The notes under the pieces are model-generated. The model did no database searches. It worked only from the letters and a program-made list of their open reading frames with translations, and was not told the DNA's origin. The position numbers were made by a program, and so were the translations under genes. A stretch of 64,000 bases of DNA from Neobacillus thermocopriae (lineage in GTDB: Bacteria; Bacillota; Bacilli; Bacillales; Cytobacillaceae). The first letter of the stretch is position 1. Each line of letters begins with the position of its first letter. This document shows positions 45,376 to 54,174 of the stretch, piece after piece. The stretch is taken from contig NZ_JAAIUV010000008.1 in the NCBI RefSeq assembly GCF_010975035.1, positions 50,775 to 114,774 on the forward strand, given 5' to 3'.

Positions 45376-46488
45376 TTAGTTTCTAAAAGGAAAATGTTTT
45401 TTGGCGATTATTGTTTCGCGCAGTCTTTTTTCATTTAAACTAAACCCAATTCCTGGCACATTTGGAACAGATATTTTCCCGTTCACCACAATTACCTCGG
45501 GAGAAATAATATCCTCCTCCCAAAACCTTTTTGAACCGGAAATATCACCTGGTATTGTAAATCCTGGCATTGAGGCAAGGGCAATATTATGAGCCCGCGA
45601 AATGCCAAACTCTATCATTCCTCCGCACCATACTGGGATTCCTCGTTCATAGCAATAATCATGAATTCGTTTTGCTTCGTAAAGCCCGCCAACCCGGCCA
45701 ATCTTCACATTAATTGACCGGCAACTTCCGTATTTTATCGCTTTTTGTGCATCTTCAAATGATGTAATGCTTTCATCTAAACATATTGGCGTCTTCAATT
45801 CTTTTTGTAATTGAGCATGTTCAATGATGTCGTCATGAGCGAGTGGCTGTTCAATTAATAACAAATTAAATTCATCTAAGGATTTAAGATGATCCATGTC
45901 CTTTAATGTGTAAGCAGAGTTGGCATCGGCCATGATTGGCAAGTCAGGATAATGGCGTCGGATTTCCTTCAATAAAGGATAATCCATTTGAGGATTTATT
46001 TTCACCTTGATTCTCCTATACCCTTCCTGAAGATACTCTTCAATTTGCTTAAGTGCTTTTTCCATAGAATCAGTTGCAATAACTACTCCAGAAACAATTT
46101 CCTCGCGGGTACCTCCAAGTAATTTTGAAAGGGGGAGGGACTTGCTTTTTGCGTATAAATCCCACAATGCTATTTCTATAGCTGCCTTTGCCATCTGATT
46201 TCTTCTAATACATTGAAAAAGAGAATAGGCCTCTTTTGGATGTTGAATCGGATGTTTTTGCAAAAGTGGAATCAAAAAGTCGCTAAGCATATGCATACTT
46301 GTAGCAACGGTTTCTTCTGTATACCACGGTGAAGAGAAGGCTACTCCTTCCCCAAAACCGGATAATCCATCCTGATTTGTCACCTTCACAATAATTCCTT
46401 CACGCTCGGTTACATTACCTAAATGGGTAGTAAAAGGAGTCTTCAATGGCATCCGAATAACAAACAATTCTACCATCTTGATGTTCAT
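45376..46488 (-). CDS. menC: o-Succinylbenzoate synthase
   Basis: 370-aa enolase-superfamily enzyme that dehydrates SHCHC to o-succinylbenzoate in menaquinone synthesis. Second acid/base Lys in IKVKINP near 163, metal ligands Asp in MADANSAY near 191, Glu in LIEQPL near 216 and Asp in CLDESI near 241, last Lys in NVKIGRVGG near 265. Start overlaps the menE stop by four bases, with GGAAGG eight bases upstream. Last gene of the men cluster. Confidence 0.95.
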   Translation of the reverse strand: MNIKMVELFVIRMPLKTPFTTHLGNVTEREGIIVKVTNQDGLSGFGEGVAFSSPWYTEETVATSMHMLSDFLIPLLQKHPIQHPKEAYSLFQCIRRNQMAKAAIEIALWDLYAKSKSLPLSKLLGGTREEIVSGVVIATDSMEKALKQIEEYLQEGYRRIKVKINPQMDYPLLKEIRRHYPDLPIMADANSAYTLKDMDHLKSLDEFNLLLIEQPLAHDDIIEHAQLQKELKTPICLDESITSFEDAQKAIKYGSCRSINVKIGRVGGLYEAKRIHDYCYERGIPVWCGGMIEFGISRAHNIALASMPGFTIPGDISGSKRFWEEDIISPEVIVVNGKISVPNVPGIGFSLNEKRLRETIIAKKHFPFRN

Positions 46489-47981
46489 GTACAGAACCTT
46501 CCTTCATGAATCCATTCCTTAAGTGTTCTGCGAAGTAATTTTTTTGCTGCGTTTCTTGGAAGCTCCTCAGTAAAAAATATATATTTAGGAACTTTATATT
46601 TCGCTAACTGTTTCAAACAGTAATTTTCAATTTCTTCAACTGATAATTCTGAATCTGCCTTTTTCACAAGAAATGCCACTGGTACTTGTCCCCACTTTGC
46701 ATCCTCTATGCCTGTTACACCAACATCAATAATATCTGGATGTGATAATATTACTGCTTCCACTTCAGCAGGATAGATATTTTCTCCACCGGAAATAATT
46801 AAGTCGGAACGGCGATCCAAGACATATAAAAAGCCTTCCTCATCAAGGTAACCAATATCTCCGGTATTCAACCAGCCATTGCGAATCGTTTCTTTTGTTG
46901 CTTTCGGACGATTTAAATACCCCGGTGTGACATTTGGACCCTTTACAATAATTCCTCCCACTTCGCCTGCTTGAGCCTCAGCCCCATCCTCTCGCACAAT
47001 TTTGATTTGCGATGGAAATAACGGCTTACCTGCCGAGCCAAGTTTCGTCAAACAATATTCAGGAGCTAACGTAACAATTTGAGAAGCAGTCTCCGTCATA
47101 CCGTATGTTTGAAATACTGGAATTTCTTTTTTTTGACAAGATTGGAGTAGTGGTAGTGGTGCAGGGCCTCCACCTAACAGCATACAGCGAAAATATCCCG
47201 GAAGACGTTGCTCTTCCAATGCATCGACAATTTGTGTAAGCATCGTACTGACAACCGACATGATCGTTACTCGTTTTTCTTGTATCGTTTGAATGGTTTT
47301 ATCTACATCAAATCGTTCATGAAGGACTATTGGTATACCATAAATAATCCCTCTCATTAAAATGGAGAACCCGCTAATATGAAAAAGTGGAACCGAGCAA
47401 AGCCAACAATCTCTATCAGTCATTCCTAGATTTAGGGCAGAGCCTGTTGCACTCCACCAATGGTTTCCGTAGGTTTGCATGACTCCTTTTGGATAACCAG
47501 TTGTTCCGGAAGTATACATGATCGTGCAAATATCTCCAAGGCTGATTTCCTCCTGAATCGCTGGTGTGACGGAATCGCTTGCAAACAACTTTTTGATGGT
47601 CGTGGTTTTTATATGATGGAGTCGTTCGTTAACAACTGATTCTATTTCAGTAAAGGAGTCATCGAGGATGACAAATGCTGCTCCTGAATCTTCCAGCTGC
47701 CACACCATTTCATTTGGTGTTAAACGATTATTTAAAATAACTGCTCGAGCCCCTAACAACTGTAAAGCAAATAAAACAACCACACTGTCGAGATGGTTTT
47801 TTAATAAAACTCCAGCAAAATCATTCTTTTGAATTCCCATTCCCTGCATTTGTCCTGCGACAGAATAAGAGCGTTCATAAAGATCTTTAAATGTTATCAT
47901 TTCGTTTTGAAAATAAACTGCCGGCCGATCAGGTGTTAGAAACGCCCTTTTTTTCAAAAAATTCGGCATAAAATTCTCCAT
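46485..47981 (-). CDS. menE: o-Succinylbenzoate-CoA ligase
   Basis: About 498 aa, ANL superfamily acyl-CoA synthetase that adenylates o-succinylbenzoate and makes OSB-CoA. AMP-binding P-loop TIMYTSGTTGYPKG near 152, YGMTETASQIV near 298, and hinge/ATP motif GWLNTGDIGYLDEEGFLYVLDRR near 382; C-terminal catalytic Lys in NAAKKLLRR. Start is uncertain: ATG at 47981 (AAGG eight bases upstream), ATG at 47969 (GGAG six upstream) and GTG at 47990 all possible. A terminator-like hairpin separates it from menB. Confidence 0.94.
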   Translation of the reverse strand: MENFMPNFLKKRAFLTPDRPAVYFQNEMITFKDLYERSYSVAGQMQGMGIQKNDFAGVLLKNHLDSVVVLFALQLLGARAVILNNRLTPNEMVWQLEDSGAAFVILDDSFTEIESVVNERLHHIKTTTIKKLFASDSVTPAIQEEISLGDICTIMYTSGTTGYPKGVMQTYGNHWWSATGSALNLGMTDRDCWLCSVPLFHISGFSILMRGIIYGIPIVLHERFDVDKTIQTIQEKRVTIMSVVSTMLTQIVDALEEQRLPGYFRCMLLGGGPAPLPLLQSCQKKEIPVFQTYGMTETASQIVTLAPEYCLTKLGSAGKPLFPSQIKIVREDGAEAQAGEVGGIIVKGPNVTPGYLNRPKATKETIRNGWLNTGDIGYLDEEGFLYVLDRRSDLIISGGENIYPAEVEAVILSHPDIIDVGVTGIEDAKWGQVPVAFLVKKADSELSVEEIENYCLKQLAKYKVPKYIFFTEELPRNAAKKLLRRTLKEWIHEGRFCT

Positions 47982-48010
47982 TTTCTTCACCTTCTAATCC
48001 GTCCTTCTAC

Positions 48011-48042
48011 AAAAAACAGCCTGATGGAGACCATCAAGCTGC
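48011..48042 (-). terminator. Hairpin between menB and menE
   Basis: CAGC, GATGG / CCATC, GCTG stem with small bulges and T-run on the minus strand, about 20 bases past the menB stop. It can end or attenuate the menF-D-H-B transcript before menE-menC. Confidence 0.75.
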
Positions 48043-48061
48043 TAAATAAACTTCTATTTCA

Positions 48062-48880
48062 TCAAGGGAAACGAGGGAATTGACCAAAGTTAGGTTTGCG
48101 TTTTTCTTTAAATGCGTCGCGGCCTTCTTTTGCTTCATCAGTTGTATAATAAAGCAATGTTGCATCTCCAGCAAATTGTTGAATTCCTGCTAAGCCATCT
48201 GTATCAGCATTCATTGCAGCCTTTATGAAACGAAGGGCAGTCGGGCTCTTCTCAAGCATTTCCTCACACCACTTAATCGTTTCTTCTTCTACCTTTTCTA
48301 ATGGAACAACCGTATTAACTAAGCCCATTTCAAGCGCTTCTTGAGCATTGTACTGACGGCATAGGTACCAAATTTCGCGAGCTTTCTTATGGCCAATAAT
48401 TCTTGCAAGATAGCCAGAACCATAGCCAGCATCAAAACTTCCTACTTTTGGACCTGTTTGTCCAAAGATAGCATTATCGGCTGCAATAGTTAAATCACAA
48501 ACAACGTGCAATACATGGCCACCGCCGATAGCATACCCTTTAACCATAGCGACAACCGGCTTAGGGATCACTCGAATTAAACGCTGAAGGTCAAGAACAT
48601 TCAAACGAGGAATTTGGTCCTCCCCAACATAACCACCATGGCCCCGGACTTTTTGGTCACCACCGGAACAAAATGCCTTATCCCCAGCACCTGTTAACAC
48701 GATAACTCCGATGTTTGAATCGTCACGCGCATAGGAGAAAGCATCAATTAACTCCATAACGGTTTTTGGTGTGAAAGCGTTATGTACATGTGGGCGATTA
48801 ATCGTGATTTTTGCAATTCCATTATATGTTTCATATAAAATTTCATCATATTCACGTTCAGAAATCCATTCAACTGCCAA
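48062..48880 (-). CDS. menB: 1,4-Dihydroxy-2-naphthoyl-CoA synthase
   Basis: 272-aa crotonase-fold enzyme that closes the naphthoate ring of OSB-CoA. The oxyanion hole is formed by [16 protein letters not shown] near 84, and [11 protein letters not shown]; the active-site Asp/Ser/Tyr residues lie in [13 protein letters not shown]. Start: TTG with AAGGAGGT seven bases upstream; the protein then begins [17 protein letters not shown], in line with the 271-aa B. subtilis enzyme. It starts 20 bases after the menH stop. Confidence 0.97.
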   Translation of the reverse strand: MAVEWISEREYDEILYETYNGIAKITINRPHVHNAFTPKTVMELIDAFSYARDDSNIGVIVLTGAGDKAFCSGGDQKVRGHGGYVGEDQIPRLNVLDLQRLIRVIPKPVVAMVKGYAIGGGHVLHVVCDLTIAADNAIFGQTGPKVGSFDAGYGSGYLARIIGHKKAREIWYLCRQYNAQEALEMGLVNTVVPLEKVEEETIKWCEEMLEKSPTALRFIKAAMNADTDGLAGIQQFAGDATLLYYTTDEAKEGRDAFKEKRKPNFGQFPRFP

Positions 48881-48899
48881 AATAATTACCTCCTTCATT

Positions 48900-49706
48900 T
48901 CATTTCGTGACAAAGTCACTTACTATTCTACCAAACTTTTCACAATTCTCCACATGAATTGTATGGCCGCTGTTTTCAAACTCAATTAGACTCGCCTTAT
49001 TCAACTTTGGCAGCATGGCTTGTGCAATCTGGCAAAACTTTTTATCCTCTTTACCTGTTAGTAATAATACTTCACACTTAAGCTGATCAAGATGCTCCCA
49101 CCAGGAAGGCTGTGATCCTGTTCCCATCCCTAGTAGACTATTCGCAAGCCCAACTGGTGAATTGCCCAGACGCTGTTGGCGAATATCTATCCTTTTTTCA
49201 ATAGGTAAACGCTTCAATGATGCAAAAAGGGGAATTTCTTCCCAGTAATCAACAAAACTCTTTATCCCTTGATCCATAATAAAATTTGCAAGTTCCGCAT
49301 CTTTCATTCGGCGATTGGCTCTCTCAGCCACAGTTGCTAGCCCTGGAGAAGCACTTTCTAAAATTAACCGGCGAACCCTTCCTGGAAACATGATAGCAAA
49401 AGTAAGAGCCAATCGGCCTCCCATAGAATAACCAAGTATGTCCACTTGCACGATTTGAAGTTCATCAAGAATAGCCGCTAAATCACGGGCTACCTTTTCA
49501 ATCTTATAGCGATCAGGATCAGTTGGAGAATCTGTTTTCCCATGGCCAATAATGTCCGGAATGATAAGTCGGGAATGCTTTCCCCATACATCATAAAATG
49601 GTGCCCATGTAGTGGAATTACCAGTGAAACCGTGTAATAACATAAGCGGGAAGCCGTTGCCTTTTGTTTCAACATAATAACGAACATCATTTATCAACAC
49701 ATTCAC
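48900..49706 (-). CDS. menH: SHCHC synthase MenH
   Basis: 268-aa alpha/beta hydrolase that eliminates pyruvate from SEPHCHC. Nucleophile in GYSMGG near 94, acid in TGKEDKKF near 220 and histidine in SGHTIHVEN near 248; [11 protein letters not shown] forms the oxyanion loop. Start is a GTG overlapping the menD stop (GTGA, four bases). Formerly ytxM in Bacillus. Order D-H-B supports the assignment over a generic esterase. Confidence 0.93.
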   Translation of the reverse strand: MNVLINDVRYYVETKGNGFPLMLLHGFTGNSTTWAPFYDVWGKHSRLIIPDIIGHGKTDSPTDPDRYKIEKVARDLAAILDELQIVQVDILGYSMGGRLALTFAIMFPGRVRRLILESASPGLATVAERANRRMKDAELANFIMDQGIKSFVDYWEEIPLFASLKRLPIEKRIDIRQQRLGNSPVGLANSLLGMGTGSQPSWWEHLDQLKCEVLLLTGKEDKKFCQIAQAMLPKLNKASLIEFENSGHTIHVENCEKFGRIVSDFVTK

Positions 49707-51454
49707 ATTTGCTCACCTTTGACATATTTTGATATTTCCTGGGAAACTGAATTCCAAAACTTGCGATGTTCGTCCCGATTTCTGTCCCTGCTTGTCAAAA
49801 TTTCATATACATTGATTCCAGTGGCATCCTTTGACCTTTCCATTTCATTTTTTAAATGGTCCCAATCTTTGATTTTTGTAAAATGACCGTTAAACAATTT
49901 AACCGCAAACTCAAACTCAAGATCTAACGGGGTGCCAAAAAGGAGTTCAAAATGTTTTGGGTGTTCCGATTGGGGCAGGAATGAAAAAATTCCTCCACCA
50001 TTATTATTTATCAGTATAATGTTTATATCGATTTGCTGTCTCTTTGCTGCAAATAATCCGTTTATATCATGAAAAAATGTTAAATCTCCTAAAATGAGAT
50101 AAAGAGATTTCGAATACAAAGCAGCCCCTAAAGCGGTCGATACCGTTCCGTCAATCCCATTGGCCCCTCTATTAGCCATCACTTTTATTGATTTTTTATT
50201 TTTCAAAAAGAAACTGTCCAAGTCACGAATAGGCATACTATTACCTACAAAGAGAGTTGCACCTTCCGGAAGCAGGTCTACTAGTTGTGAAAATAATTTA
50301 CCTTCACTTAATTCGTTAATATCTTTTACAATAGACATATTTTCTTTCGTCAGTTCGTTAATTGCTAACCATTGTTTTAAATAATGGTCACTTGTCTTTT
50401 CTTCTACCAATGCCGATAGTTGCTGACAAAATAGCGTTTCACTGCTGTAAATCATATCTGTGGATAAGGCAAAAGGATCACGCCAACCGCTTCCTCCATC
50501 AATGACATATTGGTCAGATTCTAAATTCTCTTTTAAAAATATCGATAATGCTTTTGATACAGGCATTGCCCCAAATCGCAAAATAACATCGGGCTTTAGG
50601 AACTTCTTAGCGTCTTCATTCCGTAGGAAAGTATCGTAAGTATCGATGATATTCTCAAGATTATGTCCACCACTTCTTAATTGGGATAATGGATCAGCCA
50701 ATATTGGAAACTTTAGTATATCAGAAAGTTTGGTAACAGCTTCAGCAAAGCATCCATCGTCTATATTTCCACAAACGATGATACCTTTTGTTTTCCTATT
50801 GATTTTCTCGGCTATTTGTCGAATTTGGTCATCGTTTATTATTGATTCACCATGATGAACCTTTACATATCCTTTCGGACGGTCCGTTAATTGAAAAAGA
50901 TCGTCTTCCAATCTAGGAATCAATGGCTCACGGAACGGGAAATTCAAATGTACTGGTCCGGCGGGAGCCTGTCCTGCGATGGCTACTGCTCTGGCACAAA
51001 CTGACCGTACATACCGAATCATTTCATTGCTTCTTTCCGGTGGTGCCATTTCAGCAAACCACTTAACATGCTGGCCATATAGATGAATTTGATCAATCGC
51101 TTGTGGAGCACCAACTTCTCGAAGTTCATGAGGCCGGTCCGCTGTAAACACAAGTAAAGGAACCCTAGAATATCGCGCCTCAATAATTGCCGGAAAATAA
51201 TTGGCAGCGGCTGTTCCAGAAGTACAAAGAAGAGCTACTGGTCTATTGGATGCCTTTGCCATTCCCAGAGCAAAAAAGGCAGCTGAGCGCTCATCGACAT
51301 GTATGTGTACCTGTAGATCAGGATGTTCAGCCATTACCATTGCCATCGGGGTCGATCTTGATCCCGGACTGACAACAATATCCGTTATTCCGCAATGCAC
51401 TAACTCTGCGACAAATGCCGCAAGATAGGCTGTTAATGATTCTTGATGACTCAT
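49703..51454 (-). CDS. menD: SEPHCHC synthase MenD
   Basis: 583-aa thiamine-diphosphate enzyme joining isochorismate with 2-oxoglutarate. The N-terminal PYR domain has the catalytic Glu region DIVVSPGSRSTPMA; the C-terminal PP domain has the ThDP/metal motif GDLTFFHDINGL near 445 and ILINNNGGGIFSFL. GGGGG lies about nine bases before ATG. Its stop overlaps menH; it starts two bases after the menF stop. Central gene of the minus-strand operon. Confidence 0.96.
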   Translation of the reverse strand: MSHQESLTAYLAAFVAELVHCGITDIVVSPGSRSTPMAMVMAEHPDLQVHIHVDERSAAFFALGMAKASNRPVALLCTSGTAAANYFPAIIEARYSRVPLLVFTADRPHELREVGAPQAIDQIHLYGQHVKWFAEMAPPERSNEMIRYVRSVCARAVAIAGQAPAGPVHLNFPFREPLIPRLEDDLFQLTDRPKGYVKVHHGESIINDDQIRQIAEKINRKTKGIIVCGNIDDGCFAEAVTKLSDILKFPILADPLSQLRSGGHNLENIIDTYDTFLRNEDAKKFLKPDVILRFGAMPVSKALSIFLKENLESDQYVIDGGSGWRDPFALSTDMIYSSETLFCQQLSALVEEKTSDHYLKQWLAINELTKENMSIVKDINELSEGKLFSQLVDLLPEGATLFVGNSMPIRDLDSFFLKNKKSIKVMANRGANGIDGTVSTALGAALYSKSLYLILGDLTFFHDINGLFAAKRQQIDINIILINNNGGGIFSFLPQSEHPKHFELLFGTPLDLEFEFAVKLFNGHFTKIKDWDHLKNEMERSKDATGINVYEILTSRDRNRDEHRKFWNSVSQEISKYVKGEQM

Positions 51455-51456
51455 AT

Positions 51457-52857
51457 TTAATTTCCCCCAAGCGCCCGTAACATCGGTCTAAACTTTAATC
51501 CTGTTTCTAAATACTCACTTTCGGAATCAGAATCAGCGACAACGCCGCACCCCGCAAAAAGAGAGGCTTCCTTACCCTGAATCAGTCCCGAACGAATGCA
51601 CACAGCAAATTCCCCGTTTCCTTTATAGTCCATCCAGCCAAGTGGTGCTGCGTAAAATCCCCGGTCGAGATTTTCTACCTTCCTAATTTTTTCCACAGCT
51701 TCTTTTTTTGGTAGACCACCTAGAGCAGGAGTAGGATGAAGCCTTTCTACTAATAACAATAGGGAGGCTTCTTTTGTGCATTTCCCAATAACAGGCGTAT
51801 ATAAATGTTGGATATCTCTATTTTTTAAAAGGCTTGGCCGATCTGGAAGAATGATTTCCTCACATGATTCTTCCAAAGCTTCCTTAATCATATCTACTAC
51901 AAACTGATGTTCAATTAAGTTTTTTTGATCATTTAATAATTGTTCACCCAAGATCCTGTCGGCTTCTTCTGTTTCCCCGCGTGAAATCGAGCCTGCCAAG
52001 CAAGTAGAAAAAATTTCGTTTTCATTTTTCTTAACCAGTCTTTCCGGAGAAGCACCAATAAAACAGTCGCCTTCAGATTCAAAGGCAAAGATAAAGCTTT
52101 CATGTTGTTGTCTATTTAACCGCTCCAACACGATTTCAGGCTCCACCTTATTTTCAAATTTTAGTCGGAGTTCACGAGCCAGAACAACCTTTTTTAATGG
52201 TCCAGTCGAAAGTTCCTTTACAACCTTCTCAACAGATTTTTTCCATTCTTCCGACATAATCTCTTTTGTCTCAAGCAGTATTGGCGGAAGTAAGCTATTG
52301 CTTGATTGAACCGACCTCAACAGTTCATTCCGTTCATCCAGCATTTTTTGAAAGAAAAAATCGTCATCATATTGAGAACATACTATATTGGTTGTAAAAT
52401 AGGCTTGTCCTTTAATGATACTAAGTAAAAATTTTGGTAAATAAAACATAGAGTCCATATATTTGGACCAAAGCTGTGTTTTTGGCTTCATTGGATCAAA
52501 AGAAAATCCCCCAAATATAACAGGACCTACTCCTTCTATTGAAAATGGATTTATGACAATACTATCTTTTAAAAAAGTTTTCCACTCTTGTTCTACATAA
52601 GCAAAACGATCAGAAACATCATTTGTCTGTAATTGCTTCGAAATGCCAATCCCTACCAGAATAATCTCATCATTTGGGTCTTTCCAGAAAAATCGCTCAC
52701 CTTGATAGAGTTCTTTCCCAATATTAAAAAAAGATAATGGGTTCATATTTTGTATTTGATGAACTTCACTGATTAAAATTGGCCGACCAAGTTCTTCCGC
52801 TCTATTCTTCGCTAAACGGCCTTTTTCGATTATTTCTGTTTCCTGAATGGTAACCAA
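51457..52857 (-). CDS. menF: Isochorismate synthase MenF
   Basis: About 466-aa chorismate-binding enzyme converting chorismate to isochorismate, first committed step to menaquinone. Conserved region includes KKVVLARELRL, FIGASPERLV, SCLAGSISRG, the HPTPALGGLPK block near 378 and the metal-binding EYLETGLK near the end. Start: TTG with GGAGGG six bases upstream; the frame is open to an ATG at 52896. Divergent from menA across a 315-base gap. Confidence 0.94.
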   Translation of the reverse strand: MVTIQETEIIEKGRLAKNRAEELGRPILISEVHQIQNMNPLSFFNIGKELYQGERFFWKDPNDEIILVGIGISKQLQTNDVSDRFAYVEQEWKTFLKDSIVINPFSIEGVGPVIFGGFSFDPMKPKTQLWSKYMDSMFYLPKFLLSIIKGQAYFTTNIVCSQYDDDFFFQKMLDERNELLRSVQSSNSLLPPILLETKEIMSEEWKKSVEKVVKELSTGPLKKVVLARELRLKFENKVEPEIVLERLNRQQHESFIFAFESEGDCFIGASPERLVKKNENEIFSTCLAGSISRGETEEADRILGEQLLNDQKNLIEHQFVVDMIKEALEESCEEIILPDRPSLLKNRDIQHLYTPVIGKCTKEASLLLLVERLHPTPALGGLPKKEAVEKIRKVENLDRGFYAAPLGWMDYKGNGEFAVCIRSGLIQGKEASLFAGCGVVADSDSESEYLETGLKFRPMLRALGGN

Positions 52858-53062
52858 ACAAATCCCTCCAAAACAGCCAAAATGACTGCTATCCATTCAT
52901 AATAGACTATTTAAACATACTACTCCCATTGTAAAGAAGTCAATTATCCTTGTCACCACTTCCCGATTTCTATCCTTATTATATGTCAAAATTCGACCTT
53001 ACTGTAATAAAAGACTTATAATGGTAAAGGGATTATCTTCTAGTTTTGAAAGTAAAATTTCG

Positions 53063-53091
53063 TTGACACTCTTGTAGGGATTTCCTACACT
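53063..53091 (+). promoter_or_regulatory. menA promoter with spacer dyad
   Basis: TTGACA (53063-53068), 17-base spacer, TACACT (53086-53091). The dyad TGTAGG, five bases, CCTACA (53073-53089) fills the spacer and overlaps the -10, an operator-like position. Confidence 0.6.
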
Positions 53092-53172
53092 AGTGTTTGG
53101 ACAAGATATTATTCTCGACAAATATACTATTTATAATAGAAAGAAAAAGCGAACAGAGGGAGGAGAAATTGG

Positions 53173-54111
53173 ATGCAGCCAAATGTACAACCTGGTACAA
53201 ATCCTGTGGTAAAGCCAAACAAAGGCTTTCAAGTATGGTGGCAAATGACCCGCCCTCATACCTTAACAGCGGCTTTTGTACCTGTCCTACTTGGTACGGC
53301 TCTATCACTTCAGTATGGAAAAATTCATATCGGATTATTTTTAGCCATGTTGATCGCAAGTCTTCTAATTCAAGCAGCCACCAATATGTTTAACGAATAT
53401 TATGACTTTAAGCGCGGATTGGATACTGAACATTCTGTTGGGATAGGTGGAACTATTGTTCGTGACGGGATTAAGCCAAAGACAGTTATGCAATTAGCTT
53501 TGATTTTTTATGGTATTGCTTTATTATTAGGGGTTTACATTTGTGCAAATAGCAGCTGGTGGCTTGCATTAGTTGGCTTAATTTGCATGGGTGTCGGTTA
53601 TTTATATACGGGTGGACCGCTTCCAATCGCTTATACACCTTTTGGAGAAATCTTTGCCGGATTGTTTATGGGGATGATGATCATTTTAATCTCCTTCTTT
53701 ATTCAAACAGGTACGGTGGACACTACCAGCATTCTAGTTTCCGTTCCAAGTTTTGTACTCGTAGGTGGAATTCTGTTATCAAACAATATCCGTGACCTTG
53801 ATGGAGATAAGGAATTTGGTCGTAAAACATTAGCAATTCTTTTAGGGAAAAAGAAGGCCATCTATTTATTAGCCAGTATGTTTGCCTTTTCTTATCTATG
53901 GATTTTAGGTCTGATCTTCGCAGGTGTAGTTCCTATTTGGACATTACTTGTGCTATTAAGTACGCCTAAACCATACAAATCAGTTAGAGGATTTATTCAA
54001 GGCACATTGCCGATTCAAATGGCACCTGCCATGAAGGCAACTGCCCAAACCAACACGATTTTTGGATTTTTGTTAGCAATCGGGATTTTTACTGGACATT
54101 ATTTTTCATAA
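53173..54111 (+). CDS. menA: 1,4-Dihydroxy-2-naphthoate polyprenyltransferase
   Basis: 312-aa membrane prenyltransferase of the UbiA superfamily with eight to nine helices. Prenyl-diphosphate/Mg motifs: NMFNEYYDFKRGLD near 75 (NxxxDxxxD type) and NNIRDLDGDKEFGRKTLA near 205. It attaches the isoprenoid tail to DHNA, giving demethylmenaquinone. GGGAGGAG lies seven bases before ATG. It is divergent from the menF operon, as in B. subtilis. Confidence 0.96.
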   Translation: MQPNVQPGTNPVVKPNKGFQVWWQMTRPHTLTAAFVPVLLGTALSLQYGKIHIGLFLAMLIASLLIQAATNMFNEYYDFKRGLDTEHSVGIGGTIVRDGIKPKTVMQLALIFYGIALLLGVYICANSSWWLALVGLICMGVGYLYTGGPLPIAYTPFGEIFAGLFMGMMIILISFFIQTGTVDTTSILVSVPSFVLVGGILLSNNIRDLDGDKEFGRKTLAILLGKKKAIYLLASMFAFSYLWILGLIFAGVVPIWTLLVLLSTPKPYKSVRGFIQGTLPIQMAPAMKATAQTNTIFGFLLAIGIFTGHYFS

Positions 54112-54150
54112 CAAAAGCTTCTGTCGAACCCGACAGAAGCTTTTGTTTTT
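54112..54150. terminator. Bidirectional terminator, menA/glgP
   Basis: CAAAAGCTTCTGTCG and CGACAGAAGCTTTTG arms with a T-run on the plus strand; also placed to end the glg operon. Confidence 0.92.
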
Positions 54151-54174
54151 AGATGCCACTTTATCTAGCCTCCA

